Positions 1 to 13,298 of a stretch of DNA of 64,000 nt are shown one piece after another. This stretch comes from Symsagittifera roscoffensis (taxonomy: Eukaryota > Xenacoelomorpha > Acoela > Convolutidae): the NCBI RefSeq assembly GCF_963678635.1, contig NC_087062.1, forward strand, positions 73,563,345-73,627,344, read 5' to 3'. Made by a program: the position numbers and the translations under genes. How positions within the stretch are numbered: position 1 is the stretch's first letter; every line of letters starts with the position of its first letter. A model generated the notes under the pieces. That model did not search any database, was not told the origin of the DNA, and was given only the letters and a program-made list of their open reading frames with translations.

Positions 1-1822
1 TCAAACATTTTTAAAAAAATAAAGCAAAAAAAGTGAACTAATAAAAAGTGAGCCAATAAAAACGCTACCAGATAAAAAAAAAGAGGAGTTTAACAAAAAC
101 GGCCCATCCTATACGAATGTTTTGCATCGAAACTACGCAATATAACTTCACTAAGCCAAAAAAAATAAACTGTTCAAACATTTTTTAAAAAATAAAGCAA
201 AAAATTACGCAAAATCAGACTTCGTAAATTTACAAATTTATGAACTTTCAGTTATAGTAAAAAAAAACTATTTCAATTTACTATGCCAAAATAATAAACT
301 AAGTAGTAAAAAAAACTGTTTGAATTCACAAAGCCAAACTTTCAGTTATAGTAAAAAAACTAACTGTTTCAATTGGAACAAAACCCATGCTTTAAAAAGT
401 GAGCCAATAAAAACGCTACCAGATAAAAAAGAAGAGTTTAACAAAAACAGCACATCCTATACGAATGTTTTGCATCGAAACTACGCAATATAACTTCACT
501 AAGCCAAAAAAATAAACTGTTCAAACATTTTTTCAAAAAAAAGCAAAAAATTACGCAAAATCAGACTTGGTAAATTTACAAATTTATGAACTTTCAGTTA
601 TAGTAAAAAAACTGTTTCAATTTACTAAGCCAAAATAAAAAACTAAGTAGTAAAAAAAACTTTTTCAATTCACTAAGCCAACCTTTCAATTATAGTAAAA
701 AAACTGTTTCAATTGGAACAAAACCCATGCTTTAAAAAGTGAGTCAATAAAAACGCTACCAGATGAAAAAGAAGAGTTTAACAAAAACGGCACATCCTAT
801 ACGAATGGTTGCATCGAAACTACGCAATATAACTTCACTAAGCCAAAAAAACTGTTCAAACATTTAAAAAAAAATAAAGCGAAAAAAGTGAAGCACTAAA
901 AAGTGAGCCAATAAAAACGCTACCAGATAAAAAAAAAGAAGAGTTTAACAAAAACGGCCCATCCTATACGAATGTTTTGCATCGAAACTACGCAATATAA
1001 CTTCACTAAGCCAAAAAAATAAACTGTTCAAACATTTTTAAAAAAATAAAGCAAAAAATTACGCAAATAATAAACTGTTCAAACATTTTTAAAAAAATAA
1101 AGCAAAAAAAGTGAACCAATAAAAAGTGAGCCAATAAAAACGCTACCAGATAAAAAAAAAGAAGAGTTTAACAAAAACGGCCCATCCTATACGAATGTTT
1201 TGCATCGAAACTACGCAATATAACTTCACTAAGCCAAAAAAATAAACTGTTCAAACATTTTTAAAAAAATAAAGCAAAAAATTACGCAAATAATAAACTG
1301 TTCAAACATTTTTAAAAAAATAAAGCCAAAAAAGTGAACCAATAAAAAGTGAGCCAATAAAAACGCTACCAGATAAAAAAAGAAGAGTTTAACAAAAACG
1401 GCCCATCCTATACGAATGTTTTGCATCGAAACTACGCAATATAACTTCACTAAGCCAAAAAAATAAACTTCAAACATTTTTTAAACAATAAAGCCAAAAA
1501 TTACGCAAAATCAGACTTGGTAAATTTACAAATTACTGAACTTTCAGTTATAGTAAAAAAACTGTTTCAATTTACTATGCCAAAATAATAAACTAAGTAG
1601 TAAAAAAAACTGTTTCAATTCACTAAGCCAAAATAATAAACTGTTCAAACATTTTTAAAAAAATAAATCAAAAAATTACGCAAAATCAGACTTGGTAAAT
1701 TTACAAATTACTGAACTTTCAGTTATAGTAAAAAAAAATGTTTCAATTGGAACAAAACCCATGCTTTAAAAAGTGAGCCAATAAAAACACTACCAGATAA
1801 AAAAAGAAGAGTTTAACAAAAA
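1..1822. repeat. AT-rich tandem array, block 1
   Basis: The stretch is built from repeats of a core that reads, with small changes, cggcccatcctatacgaatg followed by ttttgcatcgaaactacgc and an aagccaaaa/ataaactgttcaaac tail. Core copies recur at roughly 170 and 340 bp intervals with variable poly-A tracts. No credible coding sequence is present; open frames here arise from the repeats. The array runs off the left edge of the window. Confidence 0.9.
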
Positions 1823-2596
1823 CGGAAAATGAACCGACAGAAATTAACACAAAAACCACGAACAGAAAAATGGGAAAATGGGTTACAACCTGGACAGTCC
1901 TTACCTAATTACTTCATAAATGCTGGTAATTTTATTTGCATTTTAAAAACTTGAGCATATCAGAAGTGATATTTACCATTCCTACTACAAGGACCATTCT
2001 GTGAACAAAGTTTTTCACGGGAAAAAGTCTAGTACCCCATTGCAATACCCATGCTTATCGCAAGGTATTTAAGAGAAAATTAAAGGTCAAACCGCAGAAA
2101 AATCAAATTTGCAAAAACAAGATTTAGTGTTTAACCTAAAAAATCAGCTCGACCTATAGAATGTCTTCACTACGTTCATTGAAACTCAAAAAACAAACAT
2201 AGCCAACAGAAAAATGACAAGAAAACAGGAAAAATAAACGCCCTTAAAACTCTGAAGTTTGAGAAAACTTTGATTGGCACTTCTTTTGATAAAAATAACC
2301 CAATTTGAGAAAGATGGATCCATAGCTAAATTTTTTATTCCGCTGAAAAATCTGAAGAACACAAACTTCACCTTCGAAACTAAAAGTCGATCACATTTTT
2401 CGTGACCTTTACACTTTTGCCGTTCGATAGTGGAGTTTGCCTTCTTTTTAAGGAAAGAAATGAAAAGAATTTAGAAGAAATCAAAAATCAAACCGTTAAA
2501 CAATGAAATTTAAGCTTGAACAATTTTTTAAGACTTTTCCTGAAAAAAAAATCACCAGACCTATATAAGTTTCTTCACTACGAGCAATATTGATTC

Positions 2597-3004
2597 TTGG
2601 TCTTAGCATCCTGATTTTCAATAACCATTTTCTGGTTCTCTCATTCACGGAAAATCCGAAAAAGACGTTCGGTATCAGGTAAAACGTTTTAGCGTCATAA
2701 GAAAGTATGGCCTAGGGTGGGGTTTTTACACCGCGATTTCACGTACCTATTTCTGAGCAATCTCTGGTGCAAAAGCTTCTGTTATCATATGAAAGCTTGA
2801 TATTAATTGCTAAAATATAAATCAAAGATTCACGCAATAGATTGCTTAGAGAGAGGTACGTGAAATCGCGGTGTAAAAACCCGACCCTAGGCCATAGTCC
2901 CTTATGACGGCAACACATATCACCTGATACCGAACATCTTTTCGAATTTTGCCTGAACAATAAAACAAGAAAAGGGTTGTAGAAAATCAGGATGCTAAGA
3001 CCAA
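2597..3004. mobile_element. 408 bp foldback (MITE-like) element, copy 1
   Basis: The ends are inverted: ttggtcttagcatcctgatt at the left matches aatcaggatgctaagaccaa at the right. The arms run inward about 170-190 bp with some mismatches, including ggtatcaggt/acctgatacc and a nearly perfect inner stretch around tggcctagggtgggg. The centre is AT-rich and unrelated. No transposase is encoded. Long terminal inverted repeats around a short core are typical of foldback or MITE elements; superfamily and target duplication are not clear. Confidence 0.75.
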
Positions 3005-4904
3005 AAAACAGATGTCAGTTAGATAATACTTTTTAAAAATACTTAACAAACGAAAACATCACATTTTTCCGTTGGATGTCAAAAAATTTTGACCACCAGT
3101 CTTGAGTTTGCAAAAAGAACTTTATCAAAGAAAAAACAGTCGCGCCTATTCCTGGGCAAATAGCACAGAATCTTCAGACAACAGTAACCGAAAGAAAACA
3201 ACACTTGCGATACAACAAAAATACAACATGACAAACTAGCTGATAGAAAACGAAACAGAAAACAGTAGTCGAAAAAACTAGCATCGAAACAAAAGTAATG
3301 AAGCAGAAAAAAAAGCGGCCCATTTTTGAGCAGACACTCGTTGCGCAAAAAAAAAATTGTTTTCAAAAAAATTTCAACAAAATTTTCAAGAACCCCTCAG
3401 AAGATTCTCACCAATAAAAAAATGTTTCACTGATCAAACGACGCAATATGAGGCCACTAAGCTGATATGATATAAACCGAAAAATTTAGAGCTGAAAAAA
3501 ATCTATCAAAAATTCAGGTATTTGAAATGCAGTCATGAACAAAAAGTGTTTGATGGCGAAAATACGGATTTGAGAAAAAGATTCAATATAGTTGGGGCTG
3601 GGGTATGTGTTGAGCTTCAAGATACGCTTTTCCCTACCGCAGTAAGTATTAGCAACGTAAAAAATATAGCCAACTGACAGTTGAAAAAGACTAATGAACG
3701 CAAGGAAACTGAAAAAAACTGACTTGTTTTTTCAAAAACCTTACAAATTTTGAAGAAAAAAAATGATGGCCTTAAAACTCTTTCAGTTTGTAGAACAATT
3801 TATGATGGACACTTTTTGGTAAAATTAAACCAAGTTGAGAAAACTGGATCAATAGGCAAAACTTTTTCGTGAACTTTACATTTTAGCTGTTCGATAGTTG
3901 AGTTTGCGTTGCTTTTAACAATGAAAATGCTATGAACTTGAAAAAATTTCAAGTCAAACCACGAAAAATCAAAATTGAGCGTGAACAAAGTTTAAGACTT
4001 TCCTGAAAAAAAAAAAAAGAAGTCACAAGACCTATAAAACAGTACTCACCACGTTAATTACTCTTAAAAAATTGAAAACTATAGAGATTTAATTTTATAA
4101 CGCGTTATCTAGTCACTAGCCTGCTGAAAATGTGTCCGAAAACCGAGAAAAAAAACGGACCATGTTTTGTAAACACCGAATTTTTTTTTTAGAATTCGTT
4201 ATTTTTACACGATTAATAGGGCTTTAATACGATACTTCAATTAAACCCCTAGATGATTTCTTCGCCGATTTTGGAACCTGTTCACGGCTAATAGGGCTTT
4301 TATATGATACCCACTTACTCCTTACGAGGTTTCTTTGCGGTATCCAAAAATCGTCTGAAAAAGAAATGCACCTACGCCTTAAATCCTTCCCTCCCTAAGA
4401 GGCTCGTCAAACAATTGAATTATCCGCACAAAATCATTGCTACCCTGACATTTCCTTGAGGATATACGCATCTCCGAAGAGGACTGAGTCGATCGAATAT
4501 AACTAAAGATTATCATTTTACCGTCTGAAATTTTTTTCGTTTAAACCTATGAAGATTTTAAGACCTCACCGACACCTAATTGCGATATCCCAGAAAAAGT
4601 AATACAGAGCAATTGAGCCAATGAAAAGCTTAAGTGAAATCAAAATTAATTTGTAATCTATATGTAATTTATGAACCCTAGATTAAAATATGTAGATTTT
4701 GAAATTTGCAGTTTTACGCTCCATTCCTTGAAACATAATCTACTTTTGGAGTTTTAACGACCCAAAATGAAGTAACTAAGTCGATCACATACGCCGGAAC
4801 CATGAAAGATAATTATACAAAACTATGCATTAGACAGTAAGCAGACAAAAATATGAGGAAAATCGATAGTACGACTATTCAACTAAACTAACTTCCACGT
4901 ATCG

Positions 4905-5055
4905 CGAAAAAACAAGGTGCGGCTGGGACTCGAACCCTAGTAATTATGTTATGAAGCTGCGACCTTTACCGTTGATGTTGATGTTCCAAAATAAAGCAAG
5001 GTTAATTACTAAAAACTATCCCGCCGAGGATCGAAACCGCGACCATATGTTACGA
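4905..5055 (-). repeat. Pair of tRNA-like sequences, copy 1
   Basis: On the minus strand two RNA polymerase III B-box-like sequences lie about 100 bp apart: GGGTTCGAGTCCC (4925-4937) and GCGGTTTCGATCCTC (about 5027-5041). Each is preceded by a degenerate tRNA-like stretch with a GAAGC[TC]GCG-type arm. Neither folds obviously into a complete cloverleaf, so these look like tRNA-derived repeat (SINE) remnants rather than tRNA genes. The same pair recurs in the two other copies of this block. Confidence 0.55.
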
Positions 5056-5260
5056 AGCCGCGTGCTTTACCTTTGACCTAAATGGAAGGCCCGTTATGAC
5101 GAAGTTGTACAATAAACCACTGTATCATACACAGACAAATGGTGGAAAAGAAAACAGGGTCCGGCCAGAACTCAAACCATAAACATTTAAGAAAAAATAT
5201 TTATGGGGAACAAGTCTAGTTCCCGATTACAAGTCACGGCTCTTTTTCCTTTTACCCACC

Positions 5261-7590
5261 CAAAAATAAAGCAAAAAAAGTGAACCAATAAAAAGTGAGC
5301 CAATAAAAACGCTACCAGATAAAAAAAAGAAGAGTTTAACAAAAACGGCCCATTCTATACGAATGTTTTGCATCGAAACTACGCAATATAACTTCACTAA
5401 GCCAAAAAAATAAACTGTTCAAACATTTTTAAAAAAAATAAAGCAAAAAAAGTGAACTAATAAAAGCGCTACCAGATAAAAAAGAAGAGTTTAACAAAAA
5501 CGGCCCATCCTATACGAATGTTTTGCATCGAAACTACGCAATATAACTTCACTAAGCCAAAAAAATAAACTGTTCAAACATTTTTTAAAAAATAAAGCAA
5601 AAAATTACGCAAAATCAGACTTGGTAAATTTACAAATTACTGAACTTTCAGTTATAGTAAAAAAACTGTTTCAATTTACTATGCCAAAATAATAAACTAA
5701 GTAGTAAAAAAAACTGTTTGAATTCACCAAGCCAAACTTTCAGTTTAGTAAAAAAAACTGTTTCAATTGGAACAAAACCCATGCTTTAAAAAGTGAGCCA
5801 ATAAAAACGCTACCAGATAAAAAAGAAGAGTTTAACAAAAACGGCCCATCCTATACGAATGTTTTGCATCGAAACTACGCAATATAACTTCACTAAGCCA
5901 AAATAATAAACTGTTCAAACATTTTTAAAAAAATAAAGCAAAAAAAGTGAACCAATAAAAAGTGAGCCAATAAAAACGCTACCAGATAAAAAAAAGAAGA
6001 GTTTAACAAAAACGGCCCATCCTATACGAATGTTTTGCATCGAAACTACGCAATATAACTTCACTAAGCCAAAAAAATAAACTGTTCAAACATTTTTTAA
6101 AAAATAAAGCAAAAAATTACGCAAAATCAGACTTGGTAATTTTACAAATTACTGAACTTTCAGTTATAGTAAAAAAAAGGTTTCAATTTACTATGCCAAA
6201 ATAATAAACTAAGTAGTAAAAAAAACTGTTTTAATTCACCAAGCCAAACTTTCAGTTATAGTAAAAAAACTAACTGTTTCAATTGGAAAAAAACCCATGC
6301 TTTAAAAAGTGAGCCAATAAAAACGCTACCAGATAAAAAAGAAGAGTTTAACAAAAACGGCACATCCTATACGAATGTTTTGCATCGAAACTACGCAATA
6401 TAACTTCACTAAGCCAAAAAAATAAACTGTTCAAACATTTTTTAAAAAATAAAGCAAAAAATTACGCAAAATCAGACTTGGTAAATTTACAAATTACTGA
6501 ACTTTCAGTTATAGTAAAAAAAACTGTTTCAATTTACTATGCCAAAATAATAAACTAAGTAGTAAAAAAAACTGTTTGAATTCACCAAGCCAAACTTTCA
6601 GTTTAGTAAAAAAAACTGTTTCAATTGGAACAAAACCCATGCTTTAAAAAGTGAGCCAATAAAAACGCTACCAGATAAAAAAAGAAGAGTTTAACAAAAA
6701 CGGCCCATCCTATACGAATGTTTTGCATCGATACTACGCAATATAACTTCACTAAGCCAAAATAATAAACTATTCAAACATTTTTAAAAAAATAAAGCAA
6801 AAAAAGTGAACCAATAAAAAGTGAGCCAATAAAAACGCTACCAGATAAAAAAAAGAAGAGTTTAACAAAAACGGCCCATCCTATACGAATGTTTTGCATC
6901 GAAACTACGCAATATAACTTCACTAAGCCAAAAAAATAAACTGTTCAAACATTTTTTAAAAAATAAAGCAAAAAATTACGCAAAATCAGACTTGGTAAAT
7001 TTACAAATTACTGAACTTTCAGTTATAGTAAAAAAAAGGTTTCAATTTACTATGCCAAAATAATAAACTAAGTAGTAAAAAAAACTGTTTTAGTTCACCA
7101 AGCCAAACTTTCAGTTTAGTAAAAAAAAACTGTTTCAATTGGAACAAAACCCATGCTTTAAAAAGCGAGCCAATAAAAACGCTACCAGATAAAAAAGAAG
7201 AGTTTAACAAAAACGGCCCATCCTATACGAATGTTTTGCATCGAAACTACGCAATATAACTTCACTAAGCCAAAATAATAAACTGTTCAAACATTTTTAA
7301 AAAAAATAAAGCAAAAACTTACGCAAAATCAGACTTGGTAAATTTACAAATTACTGAACTTTCAGTTATAGTAAAAAAAATGTTTCAATTCACTAAGCCA
7401 AAATAATAAACTGCTCAAACATTTTTAAAAAATAAACCAAAAAATTACGCAAAATCAGACTTGGTAAATTTACAAATTACTGAACTTTCAGTTATAGTAA
7501 AAAAAACTGTTTCAATTGGAACAAAACCCATGCTTTAAAAAGTGAGCCAATAAAAACACTACCAGATAAAAAAGAAGAGTTTAACAAAAA
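5261..7590. repeat. AT-rich tandem array, block 2
   Basis: Same family as the array at the left edge. Core copies begin near 5346, 5502, 5845, 6016, 6358, 6702, 6871 and 7215, so spacings alternate between about 342 and 170 bp, giving a composite period of roughly 855 bp. Open frames inside are by-products of the repeat. Confidence 0.9.
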
Positions 7591-8285
7591 CGGAAAATGA
7601 ACCGACAGAAATTAACACAAAAACCACGAACAGAAAAATGGCAATTTTTTTTGAAAAAAATATAATTACAACCTACTACAAGGACCATTCTGTGAACAAA
7701 GTTTTTCACGGGAAAAAGTCTAGTACCCCATTGCAATACCCATTCTTATCGCAAGGTATTTAAGAGAAAATTAAAGGTCAAACCGCAGAAAAATCAAATT
7801 TGCAAAAACAAGATTTAGTGTTTAACCTAAAAAATCAGCTCGACCTATAGAATGTCTTCACTACGTTCATTGAAACTCAAAAAACAAACATAGCCAACAG
7901 AAAAATGACAAGAAAACAGGAAAAAAAACGCCCTTAAAACTCTGAAGTTTGAGAAAACTTTGATTGGCACTTCTTTTGATAAAAATAACCTAATTTGAGA
8001 AAGATGGATCCATAGCTAAAAATTTTATTCCGCTGAAAAATCTGAAGAACAAACTTCACCTTCGAAACTAAAAGTCGATCACATTTTTCGTGACCTTTAC
8101 ACTTTTGCCGTTCGATAGTGGAGTTGTCCTTCTTTTTAAGGAAAGAAATGAAAAGAATTTAGAAGAAATCAAAAATCAAACCGTTAAACAATGAAATTTA
8201 AGCTTGAACAATTTTTTAAGACTTTTCCTGAAAAAAAAAATCACCAGACCTATATAAGTTTCTTCACTACGAGCAATATTGATTC

Positions 8286-8694
8286 TTGGTCTTAGCATCC
8301 TGATTTTCAATAACCATTTTCTGGTTCTCTCATTCACGGAAAATCCGAAAAAGACGTTCGGTATCAGGTAATACGTTTTAGCGTCATAAGAAAGTATGGC
8401 CTAGGGTGGGGTTTTTACACCGCGATTTCACGTACCTATTTCTGAGCAATCTCTGGTGCAAAAGCTTCTGTTATCATATGAAAGCTTGATATTAATTGCT
8501 AAAATATAAATCAAAGATTCACGCAATAGATTGCTTAGAGAGAGGTACGTGAAATCGCGGTGTAAAAACCCCACCCTAGGCCATAGTCCCTTATGACGGC
8601 AACACATATCACCTGATACCGAACATCTTTTCGAATTTTGCCTGAACAATAAAACAAGAAAAGGGTTGTAGAAAATCAGGATGCTAAGACCAAA
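8286..8694. mobile_element. 408 bp foldback (MITE-like) element, copy 2
   Basis: Copy of the foldback at 2597-3004, carried inside the duplicated block. It was therefore duplicated with the block and is not an independent insertion. Terminal inverted repeats begin ttggtcttagcatcc and end ggatgctaagaccaa. Confidence 0.75.
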
Positions 8695-10574
8695 AAACAG
8701 ATGTCAGTTAGATAATACTTTTTAAAAATACTTAACAAACGAAAACATCACATTTTTCCGTTGGATGTCAAAAAATTTTGACCACGAGTCTTGAGTTTGC
8801 AAAAAGAACTTTATCAAAGAAAAAACAGTCGCGCCTATTCCTGGGCAAATAGCACAGAATCTTCAGACAACAGTAACCGAAAGAAAACAACACTTGCGAT
8901 ACAACAAAAATACAACATGACAAACTAGCTGATAGAAAACGAAACAGAAAACAGTAGTCGAAAAAACTAGCATTGAAACAAAAATAATGAAGCAGAAAAA
9001 AAAGCGGCCCATTTTTGAGCAGACACTCGTTGCGCAAAAAAAAATTGTTTTCAAAAAAATTTCAACAAAATTTTCAAGAACCCCTCAGAAGATTCTCACC
9101 AATAAAAAAATGTTTCACTGATCAAACGACGCAATATGAGGCCACTAAGCTGATATGATATAAACCGAAAATTTAGAGCTGAAAAAAATCTATCAAAAAT
9201 TCAGGTATTTGAAATGCAGTCATGAACAAAAAGTGTTTGATGGCGAAAATACGGATTTGAGAAAAAGATTCAATATAGTTGGGGCTGGGGTATGTGTTGA
9301 GCTTCAAGATACGCTTTTCCCTACCGCAGTAAGTATTAGCAACGTAAAAAATATAGCCAACTGACAGTTGAAAAAGACTAATGAACGCAAGGAAACTGAA
9401 AAAAACTGACTTGTTTTTTCAAAAACCTTATAAATTTTGAAGAAAAAAAATGATGGCCTTAAAACTCTTTCAGTTTGTAGAACAATTTATGATGGACACT
9501 TTTTGGTAAAATTAAACCAAGTTGAGAAAACTGGATCAATAGGCAAAACTTTTTCGTGAAGTTTACATTTTAGCTGTTCGATAGTTGAGTTTGCGTTGCT
9601 TTTAACAATGAAAATGCTATGAACTTGAAAAAATTTCAAGTCAAACCACGAAAAATCAAAATTGAGCGTGAACAAAGTTTAAGACTTTCCTGAAAAAAAA
9701 ACAAAAGAAGTCACAAGACCTATACAACAGTACTCACCACGTTAATTACTCTTAAAAAAATTGAAAACTATAGAGATTTAATTTTATAACGCGTTATCTA
9801 GTCACTAGCCTGCTGAAAATGTGTCCGAAAACCGAGAAAAAAAACGGACCATGTTTTGTAAACACCGAATTTTTTTTTTAGAATTTGTTATTTTTACACG
9901 ATTAATAGGGCTTTAATACGATACTTCAATTAAACCCCTAGATGATTTCTTCGCCGATTTTGGAACCTGTTCACGGCTAATAGGGCTTTTATATGATACC
10001 CACTTACTCCTTACGAGGTTTCTTTGCGGAATCCAAAAATCGTCTGAAAAAGAAATGCACCTACGCCTTAAATCCTTCCCTCCCTAAGAGGCTCGTCAAA
10101 CAATTGAATTATCCGTACAAAATCATTGCTACCCTGACACTTCCTTGAGGATATACGCATCTCCGAAGAGGACTGAGTCGATCGAATATAACTAAAGATT
10201 ATCAATTTACCGTCTGAAATTTTTTTTCGTTTAAACCTCACCGACACCTAATTGCGATATCCCAGAAAAAATAATACAGAGCAATTGAGCCAATGAAAAG
10301 CTTAAATGAAATCAAAATTAATTTGTAATCTATATGTAATTTATGAATCCTAGATTAAAATATGTAGATTTTGAAATTTGCAGTTTTACGCTCCATTCCT
10401 TGAAACATAATCTACTTTTGGAGTTTTAACGACCCAAAATGAAGTAACTAAGTCGATCACATACGCCGGAACCATGAAAGATAATTATACAAAACTATGC
10501 ATTAGACAGTAAGCAGACAAAAATATGAGGAAAATCGATAGTACGACTATTCAAATAAATTAACTTCCACGTAT

Positions 10575-10725
10575 CGCGAAAAAACAAGGTGCGGCTGGGA
10601 CTCGAACCCTAGTAATTATGTTATGAAGCTGCGACTTTTACCGTTGATGTTGATGTTCCAAAATAAAGCAAGGTTAATTACTAAAAACTATCCCGTCGAG
10701 GATCGAAACCGCGACCATATGTTAC
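10575..10725 (-). repeat. Pair of tRNA-like sequences, copy 2
   Basis: Same arrangement as at 4905-5055, with B-box-like GGGTTCGAGTCCC at 10597-10609 and GCGGTTTCGATCCTC about 100 bp further on. Likely tRNA-derived repeat remnants. Confidence 0.5.
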
Positions 10726-11649
10726 GAAGCCGCGTGCTTTACCTTTGACCTAAATGGAAGGCCCGTTATGACGAAGTTGTACAATAAACCACTGTATCAT
10801 ACACAGACAAATGGTGGAAAAGAAAACAGGGTCCGGCCAGAACTCAAACCCAAAACATTTAAGAAAAAATATTTGTGGGGAACAAGTCTAGTTCCCGATT
10901 ACAAGTCACGGCTCTTTTTCCTTTTACCCACCTGATATAAGCATGTAGTTACGAGGGTTTTTGGTGTTAAGAGAGTTTTACAAAGTTAAGTATGGAGACC
11001 AAATAAGTTCGCCGATTTTGGAACCTGTTCACAGCTAATAGGGCTTTTATATGATACCCACTTACTCCTTACGAGGTTTCTTTGCGGTATCCAAAAATCG
11101 TCTGAAAAAGAAATGCACCTACGCCTTAAATCCTTCCCTCCCTAAGAGGCTCGTCAAACAATTGAATTATCCGCACAAAATCATTGCTACCCTGACACTT
11201 CCTTGAGGATATACGCATCTCCGAAGAGGACTGAGTCGATCGAATATAACTAAAGATTATCATTTTACCGTCTGAAATTTTTTTCGTTTAAACCTATGAA
11301 GATTTTAAGACCTCACCGACACCTAATTGCGATATCCCAGAAAAAGTAATACAGAGCAATTGAGCCAATGAAAAGCTTAAGTGAAATCAAAATTAATTTG
11401 TAATCTATATGTAATTTATGAACCCTAGATTAAAATATGTAGATTTTGAAATTTGCAGTTTTACGCTCCATTCCTTGAAACATAATCTACTTTTGGAGTT
11501 TTAACGACCCAAAATGAAGTAACTAAGTCGATCACATACGCCGGAACCATGAAAGATAATTATACAAAACTATGCATTAGACGGTAAGCAGACAAAAATA
11601 TGAGGAAAATCGATAGTACGACGATTCAACTAAATTAACTTCCACGTAT

Positions 11650-11800
11650 CGCGAAAAAACAAGGTGCGGCTGGGACTCGAACCCTAGTAATTATGTTATG
11701 AAGCTGCGACCTTTACCGTTGATGTTGATGTTCCAAAATAAAGCAAGGTTAATTACTAAAAACTATCCCGTCGAGGATCGAAACCGCGACCATATGTTAC
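11650..11800 (-). repeat. Pair of tRNA-like sequences, copy 3
   Basis: Third copy of the tRNA-like pair, in the second unit of the 1.06 kb tandem duplication. The first B-box-like sequence is at about 11672-11684. No complete cloverleaf. Confidence 0.5.
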
Positions 11801-12099
11801 GAAGCCGCGTGCTTTACCTTTGACCTAAATGGAAGGCCCGTTATGACGAAGTTGTACAATAAACCACTGTATCATACGCAGACAAATGGTGGAAAAGAAA
11901 ACAGGGTCCGGCCAGAACTCAAACCCAAAACATTTAAGAAAAAATATTTATGGGGAACAAGTCTAGTTCCCGATTACAAGTCACGGCTCTTTTTCCTTTT
12001 ACCCACCTGATATAAGCATGTAGTTACGAGGGTTTTTGGTGTTAAGAGGGTTTTACAAAGTTAAGTATGGAGACCAAATAAGTTTGTGATCGCCGAAGT

Positions 12100-12385
12100 T
12101 CACGTGCCACTTTTGATAATAATCGGACAGTAGCATGCCGAGGGGGGTGGGGGCGAATTTTTTAATTTACCAAAAAATGCCCAAAAACGCCGTTTTTTGG
12201 CCTGTGTTTTCAAAAACTTGCCTGAACCTGGAGCAAATTTTTTTGGCAAAATAGGGTCCTTATAGTATTTTCGGAGAGATCGGAAAAGCAAGTTCGTCGA
12301 ACTAAAATAGGTCGACAAAATTTTCAGATCGAAAAAATTTCTGGCCCAGAAAAACTTCTGCGCACGCCACTGCAATCGGACTATG
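12100..12385 (-). repeat. Interspersed repeat remnant with C-rich end
   Basis: Read on the minus strand it begins near cagtggcgtgcgcagaag and ends in a C-rich run (ccccc-a-cccccc) next to gcatgctactgtccg. A 96-codon frame spans it, but its composition and the simple-sequence end argue for a dispersed non-coding repeat. A related-looking sequence with a long G run lies at about 30200-30435. Confidence 0.4.
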
Positions 12386-13021
12386 ACCACAAAAATTACT
12401 TGTAAAAATTCTCAGATGGAGTGAAAAAGAGCCCAAGTCACATGCTCTCGCAAGTAAAATTAATGTTTCGCAAAAGTGGTCTCTCTAGTGTATCAAACGG
12501 CTCGTTTTAGCTAGTCGGCAAATCTTTTAATACTGCTGTGAATTCTAGAATCAAACTAATCTTTCGAAGCTAAAATTTGAACCAATTTTTGGCACCGCTT
12601 ATGCATAGCTTAGCCTATGTAGTCAGCTTCAAAAAAATCAAAAGTCAGACCATCAAAACAAAATTTTTCCGGAAAAAAAAACGCAAAGCAACACGACCAA
12701 AATAAGTGTAAACTCATATCGTGTATTAAAACTTATGTGTAAATATTTACAACACCATTCCCAATCATCGACAGTTGAATCGACACAAGTCAACTTACGA
12801 GTCATTTTGCCAACGTTGGTTGCAACGCTTGTTGGTTGGGAGGACTCCCTCAAATGCTATCTGAAAATCATATCATAATCCATCGGGATAATTCTCAGGA
12901 ACTCCTTGAATAACTTTAACTTTTTTCTGCAATCTACTGAACAAAGGAAAAAAATTAAATTTTTACAAACAGTCTAATATGTTAAGGTATATAATTTGAA
13001 ACTATATACATATTGTACAGC
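12386..13021. other. Gene-free stretch downstream of the host gene
   Basis: No splice-consistent coding sequence is visible. A 66-codon minus frame at 12653-12853 has no recognisable features. The right end probably borders the poly(A) region of the host gene. Confidence 0.4.
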
Positions 13022-13027
13022 TTTATT
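13022..13027 (-). terminator. Candidate poly(A) signal (AATAAA), distal
   Basis: AATAAA on the minus strand lies about 270 nt beyond the host gene stop codon. A second AATAAA is nearer. Either could end the transcript; choosing needs cDNA. Confidence 0.4.
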
Positions 13028-13122
13028 TTATAAAAACTATACAGGCCCCGTATATACAAACTTTCAAATTTTTTAAATACAAATTTACATAGCATCGACA
13101 TTATTTGCATGTTGGCAGCACT

Positions 13123-13128
13123 TTTATT
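13123..13128 (-). terminator. Candidate poly(A) signal (AATAAA), proximal
   Basis: AATAAA on the minus strand is about 170 nt past the stop codon of the coiled-coil gene, a normal 3' UTR distance. Confidence 0.4.
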
Positions 13129-13298
13129 TGGCAACATGGGTACAGCCAGTCGCAATTCTACAACTATTCACCTTTTTTTGCGTGGTTGTTTCAATATCAT
13201 ATCTTACATACAGGTTACCTAGTTTCAACCCGTATCCCACTTAAAACTACATGGCACAAGAGTGTTTCTTTCATCGATCGCTGGTTGGGCTGACCAGT

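Larger units (their letters stand above)
1823..5260. repeat. Segmental duplication block, copy 1
   Basis: This segment is repeated almost unchanged at 7591-10930. The offset is about 5.69 kb over most of its length; near the left end copy 2 lacks about 77 bp. I see no exon-like coding sequence. It contains a 408 bp foldback near its left part and two tRNA-like boxes near its right end. The identical short open frames in both copies lie in the foldback or in AT-rich DNA and are not taken as genes. Confidence 0.85.
7591..10930. repeat. Segmental duplication block, copy 2
   Basis: Near-identical second copy of 1823-5260. Only scattered substitutions and small indels separate the two, so the duplication is recent. 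The sequence just after the left boundary differs: copy 2 lacks about 77 bp present in copy 1. No coding exon seen. Confidence 0.85.
9950..12085. repeat. 1.06 kb tandem duplication inside the block
   Basis: The sequence from ttcgccgattttggaacctg (9950) to the aaataag at about 11007 is repeated directly from 11008 to about 12085. The second unit carries the same tRNA-like pair as the other copies. Both units end in the same tgatataagcatgtagttac-to-gaccaaataagtt stretch, which copy 1 of the larger block lacks. No genes seen. Confidence 0.85.

Noticed and set aside
1229-1477. 82-codon minus frame and similar Phe/Leu-rich frames in the left arrays
   Set aside because: They arise from AAAAAT/TTTTT-rich repeats and recur with the repeat period; no coding signal.
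2739-2960. Identical 73-codon minus frames at 2739-2960 and 8428-8649
   Set aside because: They lie inside the foldback element and are identical because the whole block is duplicated, not because of selection on protein.
12100-12390. 96-codon minus frame with a Pro run
   Set aside because: Interspersed repeat with a C-rich simple end; no recognisable protein.
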